Shown: piece after piece, positions 27,101-40,400 of the stretch
Layout: each line of letters starts with the position of its first letter
Position numbering within the stretch: the stretch's first letter is position 1
Source: Tetranychus cinnabarinus
Lineage: Eukaryota; Arthropoda; Arachnida; Trombidiformes; Tetranychidae
NCBI GenBank assembly: GCA_022266195.1
Contig: WHVY01000005.1
Location: 310,001 to 374,000 of the forward strand
Length of the DNA stretch: 64,000 nucleotides
Reading direction: 5' to 3'
Program-made: the position numbers and the translations under genes
Notes under the pieces: model-generated
Seen by the model: the letters and a program-made list of their open reading frames with translations, nothing else
Told to the model about the DNA's origin: nothing
The model's database searches: none

Positions 27101-30100
27101 ATTTTCAGTTAGTTTCGTCTTCAAACTTCATATTCAAGAATGTCTTTGAGAAGCTTGCAATTATTCTAGTCTTTAAAGAAAAGAAAAGTATTCGATTTGC
27201 CAGGAAAATACGATATTCAATGCTTTTTTAGGTTATAATTGTTGAACTTTGAAGATAAATCAATGATTGTAAAGGTTATCAAGTTAATTTGCTCAGGAAA
27301 AGCGAAAGAATGCTGAAGATTTGTTACCGAAAAATTGAAAGGAAACAATCAAAATCTACTTTTAATGTTAATAACAATTTAAATTGAATAACAGTGAATG
27401 AAATATTGGATTGAAATAATTAATTTGTGTAAATCAAAGAGCAACTTGTGTCGGTTGAAGTAAAAGTCAATTAACAATTTAGGGAAGGAAAGAGTTTAAA
27501 GGTAAAGAAAAGTATCTCAAAGTAAAGCAACAGGTGAGCTTTGAGGTGTTAAACCTTGTAAGTGAATAAAGCTGAATGATTGTAAGAAGAGGAAGAAGAA
27601 GAAGAAAAGCTGACCAAAGAGAGAACCAGCGTTGTTATGAAGTTGATCTGAAAGTTAATGAAATTGAATGAAGTCCATTGGAAGACAAATAGAGACAGTG
27701 AATGGGTCAATAAATCAAGCAACATTGAGCCAAGTGTTTGACAAGGTACAAGCTTAGCAAAAAGCAGAAGCAAAAGAAGAAGAAGAAGTGATCTTTAAAT
27801 AGCATTAAGATGATGATAAAAGAAACCTTTGGTGGGCCAACGAACATTGCTCATCATTCTGATAAATGATTCTTCAATACTCTCACTAATAACCTGAAAA
27901 TTTCATCTCATTTTTTACCTTCTTTTCGTTCATCATTTGTTAATCTCAAAGTCGCTTCTGACCTTTTTTCGCCACTCTTTTGTACTTTACCTGTGAAAAG
28001 ATTAGCCCACAACAAAAGAACCAACTATTGACCTTTATTGTCTTCGGCCCGTTTCTTTCCTCTTTAACCTTGTCTTTGATCTCCAACAGATCAACTTGTA
28101 AAACCTCAAACATCGAACCTAATAGACTCTTAATTTCTTGTCTTCCTAAACCCTCATCACTGTGAAAGAAGATGAATGTTTCTTCCAATCTTTTTCTGGA
28201 TTCTTTGATAAATTGCAATTTAAATGATATTCTTATTCATTTTCATTCTTCCTTCCATGGCATATCATCATCATTATTTCATCTTCCAGTTATCTCATTG
28301 TACAATCTTATTGTTTGCTGCGATTTAGTTGTTACTTTATTGTTGTTGCAAATTGTTATTTAATTGCGATTCTCAATTTACCTTCATCAATGAACTTATC
28401 AGGGTAACCTGAATGAATTATCAGAGAAGTAGAAGAAAAAAGGTTCAATTCTTTCCTAACCTTTTCTTTTCTCATTCAATAACTTTGATTAAATCAGCTA
28501 ATTGCCAATGCTCTATTGTAGTCAATTAAGAGGGAATCAACATGAAAAGTTTTTTGCTTTACTTGAGCAACAATTTTAACCCTTTTCTGTATTTATAATT
28601 TAGTAATCAATTAAATTTCAATTGAAAATGCTGTTTCATCATTTATCAAAATTAAAGTCATTTTCCTTCGCTTTTGATCAATCATTTCCATTCATTGAAT
28701 CTCAAGATATCTTACTTTGATTGTAAATTACAATTTAACCTTTTTTCCATCTTTGCCTGAATCAAATTAACGAGTTAATTGTGCAAATATTCAATCATGA
28801 ATCAATTATATTAACAGAAAATTGTTTCCAAATGTTTACCGTTAAAGTTCATTAATCAATTGAAGAGTCGATAAGAAAATGATAGTTTATTGTTTCTTGA
28901 AAGAAATGCTATAAATGTATTTGTAAATGTTCAACCCTTCAATTTACTCGATAATGTCCATTGTAAACTTCAACCAAATTGTATTCAAATTATGGCTTTT
29001 CTCGAGGTTTTACCTGCCAATACTTGGACCTTTACACTGGTTACTAATGGTTAATTAACCAGTTTTGTTGCTCTTTTGCCGATAAAAAGCAAACTTTTAT
29101 TTTCTTCTTTTTTCTGTGGTTCACCTTTTCTTAGAGGTCTTTTTGTGTGTTTGAGGTGCTCATCTTGCTGATTATCATCATTAGCATCATCGTACTAACT
29201 ATCAATGTAGATCGATCATTAAGCAACCAGGTGAAACAGTCAAAGGGAAAGTTTATTACAAAATAGTTACAGAAGGCAAGAAACGAGAACATCAATAACC
29301 ACTTTACAGTCAATGCTTTTTTCGTGTGCCTTTCCACTTACGACGGGATGACTTGGGATGATGAGAGGTAAGAGGACTTGGAGAGTCTCTCATTGCGTCT
29401 ACGAATGTCATTAGAGGTAAAAAAAACATACAGCAAGAGTCAAGTTGCTGTCGTATCGATTGGATTCAGCTGCTGTTCAATTTTCATTGATTGCTTATTT
29501 TCCTTTTCATACTCATTAAATGATGAGTGTTAAAAGTGAGGCGACATGGGCACATGAGGCAAGACGAGGAGTGAGGACAAGCCGAGCATAATGTTTATTT
29601 CAACCTACAAGGTACATCGATTGGAGCATTGACCATTTCTTAGTCTCTTGTCTCTTGCGTTTTGCTGCCTCATATTAAAGTGTCGACTAAAAGCAAAGGA
29701 CAGCAGTAACACAGAAACCAGTTGAACCTCACATTTAATCATGTCAATTGTGGCATCACTTGGCCTTTGCTGTTGTTGCCTTGCATTGCATAGTACATCA
29801 TTATCAATGAGTTACAGACGCCTGTGTAATGTCCATCGGGCTTGTTCAAGAAGTAGCAGAGAGAGAGAGAGAAAAAGACGCACGCTGAAGTAAAAAAATT
29901 AATTGACTTTTTCTCTTCATCATCCTTTCCAAGTAAAATAAATGAGTCAAAAAAAGGTAATCATTATCTTCTTACTTTCACCTCTTTACCATTTTCCCTC
30001 CTCTTTTGCTTCTTCACAAAAATGATTCAATTACAAAGCACGACTTTAAATTTATCAAACACAAAATTGATTCCAATCCAACATTTGCCAAACTTTTTAT

Positions 30101-32439
30101 GTTTACAACAAAATCGAAGAAAATTTTTTCCAAAATCCTTCAAAAAGTTATTCAAAGTGTGAACGATCAAAGTTTACACTTCTCATCATAAACCAAGCCT
30201 CATCAACTTAAAGTTAAACTCCATAATTTACCGAGCATTTGAACATTTACCAAAATTCTGCAAAAGAATATTCACAGTTTAGAAATTCAAATTTCTCAAA
30301 AATGAATACTTACCGATAATGACAACCAGCATTATTAGCAAACCCAAATTATAGCCAAGAATGCATTTCGCTCTAAACTCAATATTTAGGGTTAAATTGG
30401 TTCAAAATCCTTGAGGAGTTTTTACTCTTTTCTTGGTTTATCATCTAATCTTTACAATAAAGCGAATGCACTAAAAGTTGTGGCGAAAGGGTTTTAAAAG
30501 ACGACCAAATGACGGACATGATTTGACTAAACAACAGGTTGAGCTTTCTTGGAATTCAGATTCCTGAGAGATTCCCGAAAATAGAGTCAAGAGTATCACT
30601 CATTATCGGGAGTCCACTTGTTTGATTAAATTGATTGAATTAATTCGCAAAATTATTGATGATAATGATAATGGTTAAGCAAAGTTGATTCAGTTGATGA
30701 TGAAGATGGTGATGAGCAAAAATGTTTGAAAGTAAATATTAACACTTAATTTGTTTTTAATTAATCTTTTGGCTTTCCTTACACGCAACTTTACTTGTCA
30801 AAATCAAAGTAACCAGGATGTTTAAGCATCAATTAAATGAACCTTTTGCGTCTTCAACCATCTTGTGTGTGAACACAGAAACTTTTGTGTTATATCAATG
30901 TGTTTATCATGATGAAGATCAATTTACTCATAACAACGATAAGAATACAAATTAGCTCGTCTTTACAATTTGACAATCAAATGGCAACTTTCATCTTCAT
31001 CTTCATCATCATCTTGCATATTCACATTGAAACCTCATCATCATCATCAGATAATTTAAAATCTAATATAGTTTTTAAACTACCGTAATAGCATCAAGAT
31101 TTTTATCAAACAATTAAGTTTGAGTAAAAAATTGAAGAAAAAAACTGCCATTATAATGGTAATGATGGTGAATCTGGAAAAGCCATGAAAAGGGTTAACT
31201 TGTCAGAAGTGAATTGAAAATTGAATTAAACTACAATCAACCAGTTCGACTAACCCTTTTTACCTCATCTTTCACTTCAACTGATTATGATAATTTGAAA
31301 TGAGAAAAGGCCTCAACATCATTTATCTAAATCAAAGTCATTCACAGTTTTTTTTCACTGCTTTTCTGTGTGTTGTCTTACAAGTTTCATTATAATCACA
31401 ACCCAATCAATTTGAACAACTCAAGCAACTCTAACATTTTTGCGTTAATTTTGTGGTGTTATCATGAATTATCATGAAACCATCTTCATCTTTGAGGCTT
31501 GCAAATTTGAAATCAATTAACCTTTGAAAAAGTTGAACAAGAAGCAAAAAAAGAGTTAAAATTGCTCAAAAATTGGGATAACATTTTGATGATTGAAACT
31601 GAAATTTCCAATGATTATTAATCAATGCAATCATTTTCCTTGAAACGGGTTAAATGTAAATATAAAGGAATGTTAAATTGGTGTTAACAATGAACTGAAT
31701 CAGGTCAAAGTAAATGAAGTGAATAAAGTAGAGTTTGAATGCAAAAGTTTCTCATTATTTGGATAATTATTTTACTATTATCAGTTGTATCGATAACAAT
31801 GCAAGGCAAAACAAAAGCAGCAAATATCAAATGTAAACAATTGTAATGAATGTATACGTTTCAGTTGAACAGCAAATTACATGAAATTATGATATTTGAT
31901 AGTTCATTTGCCAGTCAATTTGCTCATCAAACCTTTTCTCCGATCAAAAGCGTTTAGTGTCAAAAGTCAATTGATATTATACTTTGATCAATAAGGTTAA
32001 CTTACAAAAAATGATAACTTAAAGCTTCAGATTGCTTCTTTTGCTTGGCATCAGTAAATCAGTTGAAACAGATGATAACAGCAAATTACAGCAACCAAAA
32101 GATGATATACAATTGGACAGAACAAGGTAGCAGCTGAATTGGTTTCTGTGTATAATAATTGGGTAAAATCAACGGATAAAAGGAAAGTCTTTTTCCTCTT
32201 CTTCCTTTACCTGTGAAATGTTGGATTTTGAACAAATCTTTAATCAATAAATAATGTTGCCTCAACTTGCTCAGTAACTTCCCTGTAATTTACAAAGTAT
32301 CATCATTCTGATCATCTGTCTTTAACAATAAAGTTTTCAATCCACTTTTTAAACTTGGTTAAACTGTGTGTGTTGGCCAAAATTTACCTCTTTTTTTGGA
32401 TGCTACTAAAGTGAGTAGCAAAATGCAGTTGTTTGCAAG

Positions 32440-32455
32440 ATGATGATGATGATGA
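32440..32455. repeat. (GAT)n microsatellite
   Basis: Five GAT units occur in a row. Confidence 0.7.
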
Positions 32456-32790
32456 AAGGGAAAAGAGAGAAAAAAACATTTTACCTGTAATCACACCTTA
32501 GCTTGACAGATAACATCCAGGGTAACAACATTAATAACGGCAAGAGTAGCAGCAGTCAGGACTGAGCAGTGGTCTTACACATTGCTTTATCAATGAACCT
32601 TGGTTTTGGCCTTTGCATTAGTGGAACGTAAAAAAGGCACAAAATGATCATTTCTCATTACAGGCTTCAACTGCTATTACCTTTTCCAGTAACAATGTAA
32701 CTTGTACTTTTCAATTTCTTTGGACTTACCTTTAATAACTGGTAAGCTTCATCTTCCTTTACTTCTCACGAACCCTCAAAATTATGGCAT

Positions 32791-32811
32791 ATCATCATCA
32801 TCATCATCATT
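32791..32811. repeat. (ATC)n microsatellite
   Basis: Six to seven ATC units occur in a row. Confidence 0.7.
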
Positions 32812-34468
32812 TTCGTCAACTTCAAGAGTTATATAACATTTCTTTTCATCTCTTGCAATTGCAATTTACACAATTCTTATCATTATCCTCATCGTCAAAC
32901 ATCATCATCTTCATATTCAACTTTTTTCTTTCTTCAACTTGCACTTTTCTCTTTTGTTGATCTTGAAATTAGTTTAAATGACACTCACATTTCCTTTCAA
33001 CTTTTTCACCATAATTTCATAACAATAATCATAATCAGAGGTTTGATTGTAGCCTCATCCTTGACTCATTTCACACCCAATGAAACAAGACTGAAAATGA
33101 GGCAAAACTGTGCGAATTGGAAAATTGAGTAAAAACAAAAAGAAATGATTCATTACCTTGAAAAAAAACCAAGCGTTTGGACAACACTTGTTCTGGTCAG
33201 CGTAAGAACAATTGTCCAAACAAGGAAAAGCGAAAAAAAAGTTTTCACTTGTTTGAAGTAAAAATAAAGTTAATCAAGCAATTTACCATTATAATTATAG
33301 TGACAATCAAAAGTCCAGCTAATTGTGAATATGATGATAAAGAGCAAACAATCAGATAGCAAATGTACATTTGTTTACCTTTTTTTACCTTCTCATTAAC
33401 ATTGTCCAAATTAAAACAAAAGACTGACACATAAAACAATGTCCATCTGCTGTTTGTACAGTAAATAATTGTAACCATTAAAAGGTAAATAAAAATGAAT
33501 CCTTAATGATAACCTTTTCTGATTAATGTTTTCCATTGCTTACAATTGAATAGTAAAAGGACAAATTACAGTCCGAGTGTCAATTTAAATGAGCCAAAAG
33601 TGATTAACTGAGCAAACAAACAATCTGCTAATTTCATTGTTGAGACTCTTTATATTTGGTCAACTCCAAGAGTCACTTTACTGGACTTCACTTGAAACTT
33701 GTTTCAAGTTTAATTATACATTATATAATTGCTGAAAGCAGAGTAAACCTTTTTCAATGGGAAACTAATTATCAGTTTCAACCTTGTTTTCATCAAGACT
33801 TTATTGATTAAAATGAATAGTCGATTGACTGAAACTTTGTTTTTACCTTTTCTTTTTATTGTTTTAAAAAAAGTTCATTTTTTTTGCAACTTTTACATTA
33901 ATTTTTGTTCATCATTTTTCACATACAATATTAAGGGACAAAAAAAATTGAGTGCTGATTACAGGTGAGAAAAGTGAATAAGGTGAGACGGTCGAGTGTT
34001 AAAATTGAAATGATGAAGTGCTCAGGTAATGAAAGAGTATAAAAAAAGAGGTTAAAATGAGTGTGTTTTTTGTTCCAAAAAAGCGTCTTTTTGGTTTCTG
34101 TAAAAATATATTTTTTGTTTAATAAAAAATAATATCATTATTCTGATGACTCTTTGATAACTTTTCAGGTAATTTATCTCTTGATGTCCATCTCAAGATG
34201 ACATTGACTTTGCCTTTAAGCTAATGGACAAGATGAAAACATTTGCTTCCCATTGATTCAACACAAGAGTTTCATTTTCACTCTTTAACCATTTGTTATC
34301 CTTGTCTTCTTCTTTGGTCATCATCTTGTGTCCATTTTGTTTTAATCAGTCAACAGGTAAAATCTGCTTTCTTTTTTTAACTTTAAATATGAGGTGATGA
34401 TTAGAGCAGATTTGGTTTTTACTTGTTGAGTTTGAGAATAGTTTTGTTTAACCTTTTTTTATGTGATA

Positions 34469-37400
34469 TTATTTTTGACTTAGTAAAGGTATTCCGTGGT
34501 TGCTTTGGTAACAATCCTGGCAAAAGCCTAATACAAGTAGACCTGAGTTGAGGGTAAATTCACGGTCACATTTGGCGCACTTTTCAGTCATGGATTCTTC
34601 ATGGGTTTTCATGTGAGCTCGCAGGTTACAGGGAAGAGCAAACTTTTTCCGACAAATTTCACATTCATAAGGACGATTGCCTAAAAGCAAGAAAAAGTAA
34701 AGTTTAAAAAATGGAAACATTGAAAGTGTTCAACTTTGCACCCAAGTTTGTCTCAAAAGTTTCAACTTAACAAGAACAATTTAAAACGATTTTTGAAATT
34801 GAACTTTTCTTTGACTGTTAAGTTTATAAACTTTTGTCAAAAAACTGAAGCTTCTTGGTGCTAATGATTTATCAGTAAAATTTGAACTTTTGTCGGATCT
34901 AGAAGATTGAGTAGTTTCAAATGCTTACCTGTATGAAGATACATGTGATTACGCATATTTGTCTGTTTACTGAAACCTCGACCACAAGTGTCACACTTGT
35001 AGGGCCAAGATCCGTTATGGACGTACATGTGACTCTTGAGATCACCTGGAGTTGGAAATGATTTTGAACACAAAGTACATTTGTGAGGTTTTTCCTGTTT
35101 CAATGAAAAGAAGAAAATTAAAAATTTGAGCAAAAAAGTTAATGATTGACCATCAATTATCATATTGTATTTAGCAGATAAAAAAGGCAAATTTTTCATT
35201 CCAAGTGAAGATCAAGTTTACAGATTTGATTATGCAAAGGGACAAGTAAAGTACAAGTTGTTTTCAGGTAAAAAAAAGAAATGCAAGTTTCACTTGTTTC
35301 ATCGTTTATCAAAATGATCATGAATCAAAAAAAAGAAGAAGAAAAGTTGAGAAAATGAACGTCAGGATTAAGGTGACCAAGGTGAATAATGAATGCAAGA
35401 AAACATGAAAAAGGTAATGTTTGTAAAATGTATTTATCAGCTAATATATTATAACATTTGGTGGTTGCAAGTTTCACTTGAAACATTTGTGTATTTTGTG
35501 GCTCACATTATTGATGATTTGTTTATTTGATTAATGAACTATGAACAAATTTGGTGATTTTTCAAAAGATTAACAGTGTATAATAACCCTGATTTAGTCT
35601 AAAGATGAAAAATTACTTTAAAATTGAAAGAAGAGAGAGAGAGAAGAAGAAGAAGATAAAAAAATGAAATGTGACATGAAGCTGACATGAAAGAAGAGAG
35701 AAAAGATGAGAGATAAAAATGATGCTTTTAATATCATCAGGAGGTAGAAAGAGGCTCATGTCTTAACAGGGTAAAATGAATTCAGTAGCATATGAACAGG
35801 CAACACATTAGCCAAAAAGGTAAACGCAAAAAGAGCATTTCAATATTTTCTGTTTCAATTTGTTTCTTCATCTTCTTTTACCATTTCATTTTTTACTTTA
35901 GTTTCTAAGTTTGACTCAAAGGCTATGCGAAACGGATGCAACAAAAGGGCAACAACGCTCAGATAGTCTTGGGTATTGACACTTTTGAATGCACTAGAAG
36001 CCAGTGTGATGCTCTGGTTGCGTGTTAAGTTTGGGTGAAATTATGAACGGTCAAAGGAACCAAGAAAAAGAGGAGAAAAGAGCCTTTGGTGAGAGACATG
36101 AAGATGAGAGAGAAAGAGAGAAGTAAAATCGGTAAGTGATAACCTTCAGAGTTGAGATCATCAATTTTCATCTTTACCTGGTATTAGTGGTGAAAAAATC
36201 ATTACAGTAGTCACCTTTCTTTTTCTTATCGTTTCTCATCATGCAGCTTATTCTGTGCCAATTTTCATTTTTATCTTTGCTTTTCTGGCTTACCTTTTGT
36301 TAGATTATTTTGGCTAAACCATTAAGACGTAATTTAACTTGAAGCCAGTTCTAGCACCTAAAGTGACCCCAAGATGAAAGTATCTAGTTATGGTTCTTGT
36401 TGATCAACAAATAGCCACACATGCAATCCATATGAATGCATCTTCTTTTGTGAATGCACTTTGTAATTACACTTTATTTTGACTTCTTTTTTTTCGCCAG
36501 CAAACAATCATGAGAGAGAGAAATGTTGATTCAAACCTTTTCTTTACCTTTCTCAGTTACCTTGAGGGAGGAAAAACTATGAGATCGATTGCTCTTGAAA
36601 ACTCATTTTTACTCTGTGATTCATTTCTTCTTCAATGTATGTTTGATGGTGTTGATGACGGATTCATTTTTTTGTTTAAATCTCACCTCAACTTGAATGG
36701 TTATTGTTAGTAAAAGAAGAAACTGGGAAAATGAAAAAAAAGTCATAAAACTACTGAAAAAAAAGTAAAATGGATTAGATTGAAAGATGAATAACAAAAA
36801 ATTGCTTTGAAAATATCACTTGTTCAATTGGTTGATATACGAATCCAGTTTTTTGATTATATGATCAATAACAAAGTATTTTGAGGAACATTTACTGGTC
36901 AGAGAAATGGTTATCGTTTTAAAATTACTAATTATGGTTGATTTAATAACATCTATCTTCTTCTTCTTCCTCAATAGTGAGTGAAGAGAAAATCTTCCAA
37001 GGTAATCTTGTTTCTTCCTTTTCTTTATAAACACCTCTCAACATATTACCTTTACCTTTACTTTTTACCTTTAATTCTGCTATTGACTAGTTTTTCCTTT
37101 CCTTCAACTGATACACTTCAATTTGCCTACTTTTTTGCTCCTGTGATCTGCTGTGATCTGTTTCAATAATTGCAACTCGAGCAAACAGTTGTCGGTTATC
37201 AATCAGTTGAAAGGTTAGAGGTTGTTGGAGTAAAAATTTGATAAAACTTTGTTTTGAGTAATTATTTGAGTGGTGAATGATGAAAAAAGTAAAAAAATGT
37301 GTGACAACTTGCAGGTAAGAATAGCGAATGAAAAATGATGCAAAATAAGAGAGTTTCATTATCGTCATCCATCAATATAATTAAAGGTAAATTAGGTGCT

Positions 37401-40400
37401 CTCTACCTTGAAATGATGGACAAGGTATGAAAGAGAGAGAGAGAGAGAAGAGAGAGAAAGAGGAAGAAGAAAAAGAAGCCAAATAAAGAATCAGGCCAGA
37501 AGCAATGAAGCAGTGAATATTATGCGTGAGAGTAACGAGAAAAAAGATGAAGTTGAACGTTAGGTTTTCATGATAGTTGCATGTGATTAGCTGTTTCTCA
37601 GTTCAACATTCATCAATATATATCGATTGATTCAAGGACTATTCAAGTTTTCAGTTTTTTTCAACTTTTATTGAGGTGTGATTGTTGTTTTTTTCATGTT
37701 TTTTTTGCTTTGTTTTTTTTCTAAACTTTAAACATTTAAGATTTAAATGTTATCAAGGAAATGAAGCAAATTCTGATTGATTGTTCAATGAATTTTTATA
37801 ATATACATCTCATGATTACCAAAAAAAGTTACTTTTCAAGTGAAAAATTAAATGTTTATTGGAATCAAATCAACTTAGCAATTACTGTTATCTCGCTATT
37901 CAATCAAAAAATGGTTGCTTTTATATTTTGTTGATATTTGGTTATTAGGTTGAAAAAGTTTCAGCTCTGAGTTTTATGGTCAAGTCAACCAAGAGTCGTT
38001 ATCAGTTGTGATTGTTGGGTCAACTTTTGTTACACAAATAATGCAAAATAGCGTTAACTGGACGATAAACTTGAGTCTTGTTTATCTGGTTAGATGTTAA
38101 CCTTGTGAGTATGGAAACATTGAACCATGCAAAGTTAACCAATAATTAAACTAATTGTTTTGAAATTAGTTAATAGTCAACTCAGTTTACTCAAAAGACA
38201 ATGTTAAACATTGTGATAGGATGTGACAAAAAAGTCAATAGGAAAAGGATATTGAAAGCAATGAGAAAATTTTGTTTTGTTCAAGTGTTGAGTTGAATTG
38301 AACTTGCACCAGCCTTGATTAGTTGGTGATGTTAACCTACGAGCAAACATTAACTTTATTCATTTGCAATGAATTTCAATATTGAAATAACATTTCATGA
38401 AAGCTTTTCTCAATCTAATGAGCTTATAATTTCCATCCCGCACCCATCAGATTACATTTTACGTCTCTGAATGAATGAGAACCAATCAAGGATGACCAAT
38501 CTTTTGAACAACATTATCATCTTATCTTCTTCTTGTCATTTCTCTCGTTTAATCAACATTTTCATCATTTTGTTCATCTCTTCTTGTTGCCACAAAAATC
38601 AACTAACCATTCAGTTCCCAAACCATTATCACTTCACTATTCAGATAATTAGTTTTCTTTACTATCTTTTCAACCGATTCTCTCTCAGTGCAAAATGATA
38701 ACTTTGACCATTGAATAATAATTTTTCTCAGTTATAGATATGTTTGCAGGAAAGCAAAAGGAAAATTACATTTTTTATCAATTTTCTTCATCTTTTTTTC
38801 CTCTCGCTACTCTGAGAAGTAAAATTGACTCAAACGGTGGCTTTTTACCTTCTCACTTGCTACCTGTTATCATATGCTCAATATTATGATTAAATGTTGA
38901 GAAAGAAAAAGAAGAAGAAAAATGCTGCCCTTTCATCAAAACTGATCAATTAACTCTTAATTGGACTGGCAACTCAACATTCAATTGGAATCGATTCCCT
39001 CACCATGACTCAATGTAGGCGACCATCAACAACACTCTGGAACCTTGGAACAGATTCAATTTTGTTAACTTCTAACTTTCCAATGAACATATCAATAAAG
39101 CGGATTGGCGATTAAACAAAAATCAACAGTTGAATCCTTCAGCAGGCAGTGAAGGCGAAGAAATGTTGTACAACTTCTCATGGCGAGTATTATTGATCAA
39201 AAGTAGCTACTCTTGATGTAGCAATTTACCAATAATAATGAACTAATCTATCAATATTAATCTTCTTCTTCTTTCTCCTTCTTTTTGAATATTCAATGAA
39301 AACCTGGAAAAGCTTAAATAGACATGTAAATGAACGCCCAAACTCACCCTTTTTGTTGACTACATATCAAGTTAAACATGAAACTTATGAAAGGGAAAAG
39401 AGCTGAAGGCAAAAATTAATAAAAAAATGTAACAATTAATGGCTAGAAAGGTCAAAGTGAAACAAGGTTAATCACTAATCAGTTACTTTGGTTGATTAGT
39501 GTTTTACTCGTTTTCCTAATGTTCATGATGGCTGGAAATGGTAAAGCCTTTTCAACGAATTATCACAAAATAATTAGAAAAAGAAGTGAGATTAAATTTA
39601 TTCATTGAGATTATTCAAAATGTTATCGAAACTTTGATCTAATAATAGCTATAAAAGCTGGTGTGGCCAAATGTTGAAGGTTCAGTTTAAATTATAATAA
39701 TGGCTACTTAAAGCATAATATTTGATAAAATTGAGATCAATTAGGCAAAAAGAAAGATTTGATTGTCTCAATGGTAATTTACTTGGTTGATCAGATGGGC
39801 AAGCATTTAGCTGGACTAGGAAGGCATTTGGATCTAAATTATTAATCATTTCAATAAAGTTAATAGTTGCTTTGGTTTTCATGAGGAATCACGTTTAAAA
39901 CAGTGAGCACAATTGGATAAACATGAACAAGTTGAAACTCAATTGTTGAAAAACCTTGATTCTTACTATTAACCTTGGCATTTAGTTTTTTTTTAATTTT
40001 CCATTAAAATATCATTCAATTTACGTATTGACCATTCAATAATCGCTTACGAATGATACTTTGATTGCAACAGATTTACACTCATTATTTACATTTCCTC
40101 AGATTACTTGGACAGCGTCGAGTGTTTTTTCCCTTACTTTTCTCGCTGATTGTCATTACGAATCATAATGCCTTTTGGATTGGCAAAGCTGGAAACAAAA
40201 GGAAAAAGCCTCGGGATTATCATGATACAAGGGGAACGGCTTTTTTCCACCACTTTATCCACAGCATTGTTCATCACTTTTTGGACATGATGAATGTGTT
40301 GGATCCGGGTGGAGGACAATCTTATGAAAAAATTGTTTGAAAATGTGGTGGACAATATGATGGAAAAAAGTCGATCCCGATACAAGTGGTTGTAGTGCAC

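Larger units (their letters stand above)
21116..34468. other. gene-free AT-rich DNA downstream of the zinc-finger gene
   Basis: Thirteen kilobases with no exon or RNA gene that I can support. It holds CT- and GA-rich patches, microsatellites (see separate entries), a GGTTAATTAACC palindrome near 29,049-29,060 and numerous TTTACC/GGTAAA words. The last few hundred bases before 34,468 must include the 3' untranslated region of the minus-strand zinc-finger gene. Confidence 0.55.

Noticed and set aside
29049..29060. GGTTAATTAACC palindrome as an HNF1-type binding site
   Set aside because: It matches the half-site pattern loosely, but short AT-rich palindromes are expected often in such DNA and nothing links it to a gene.
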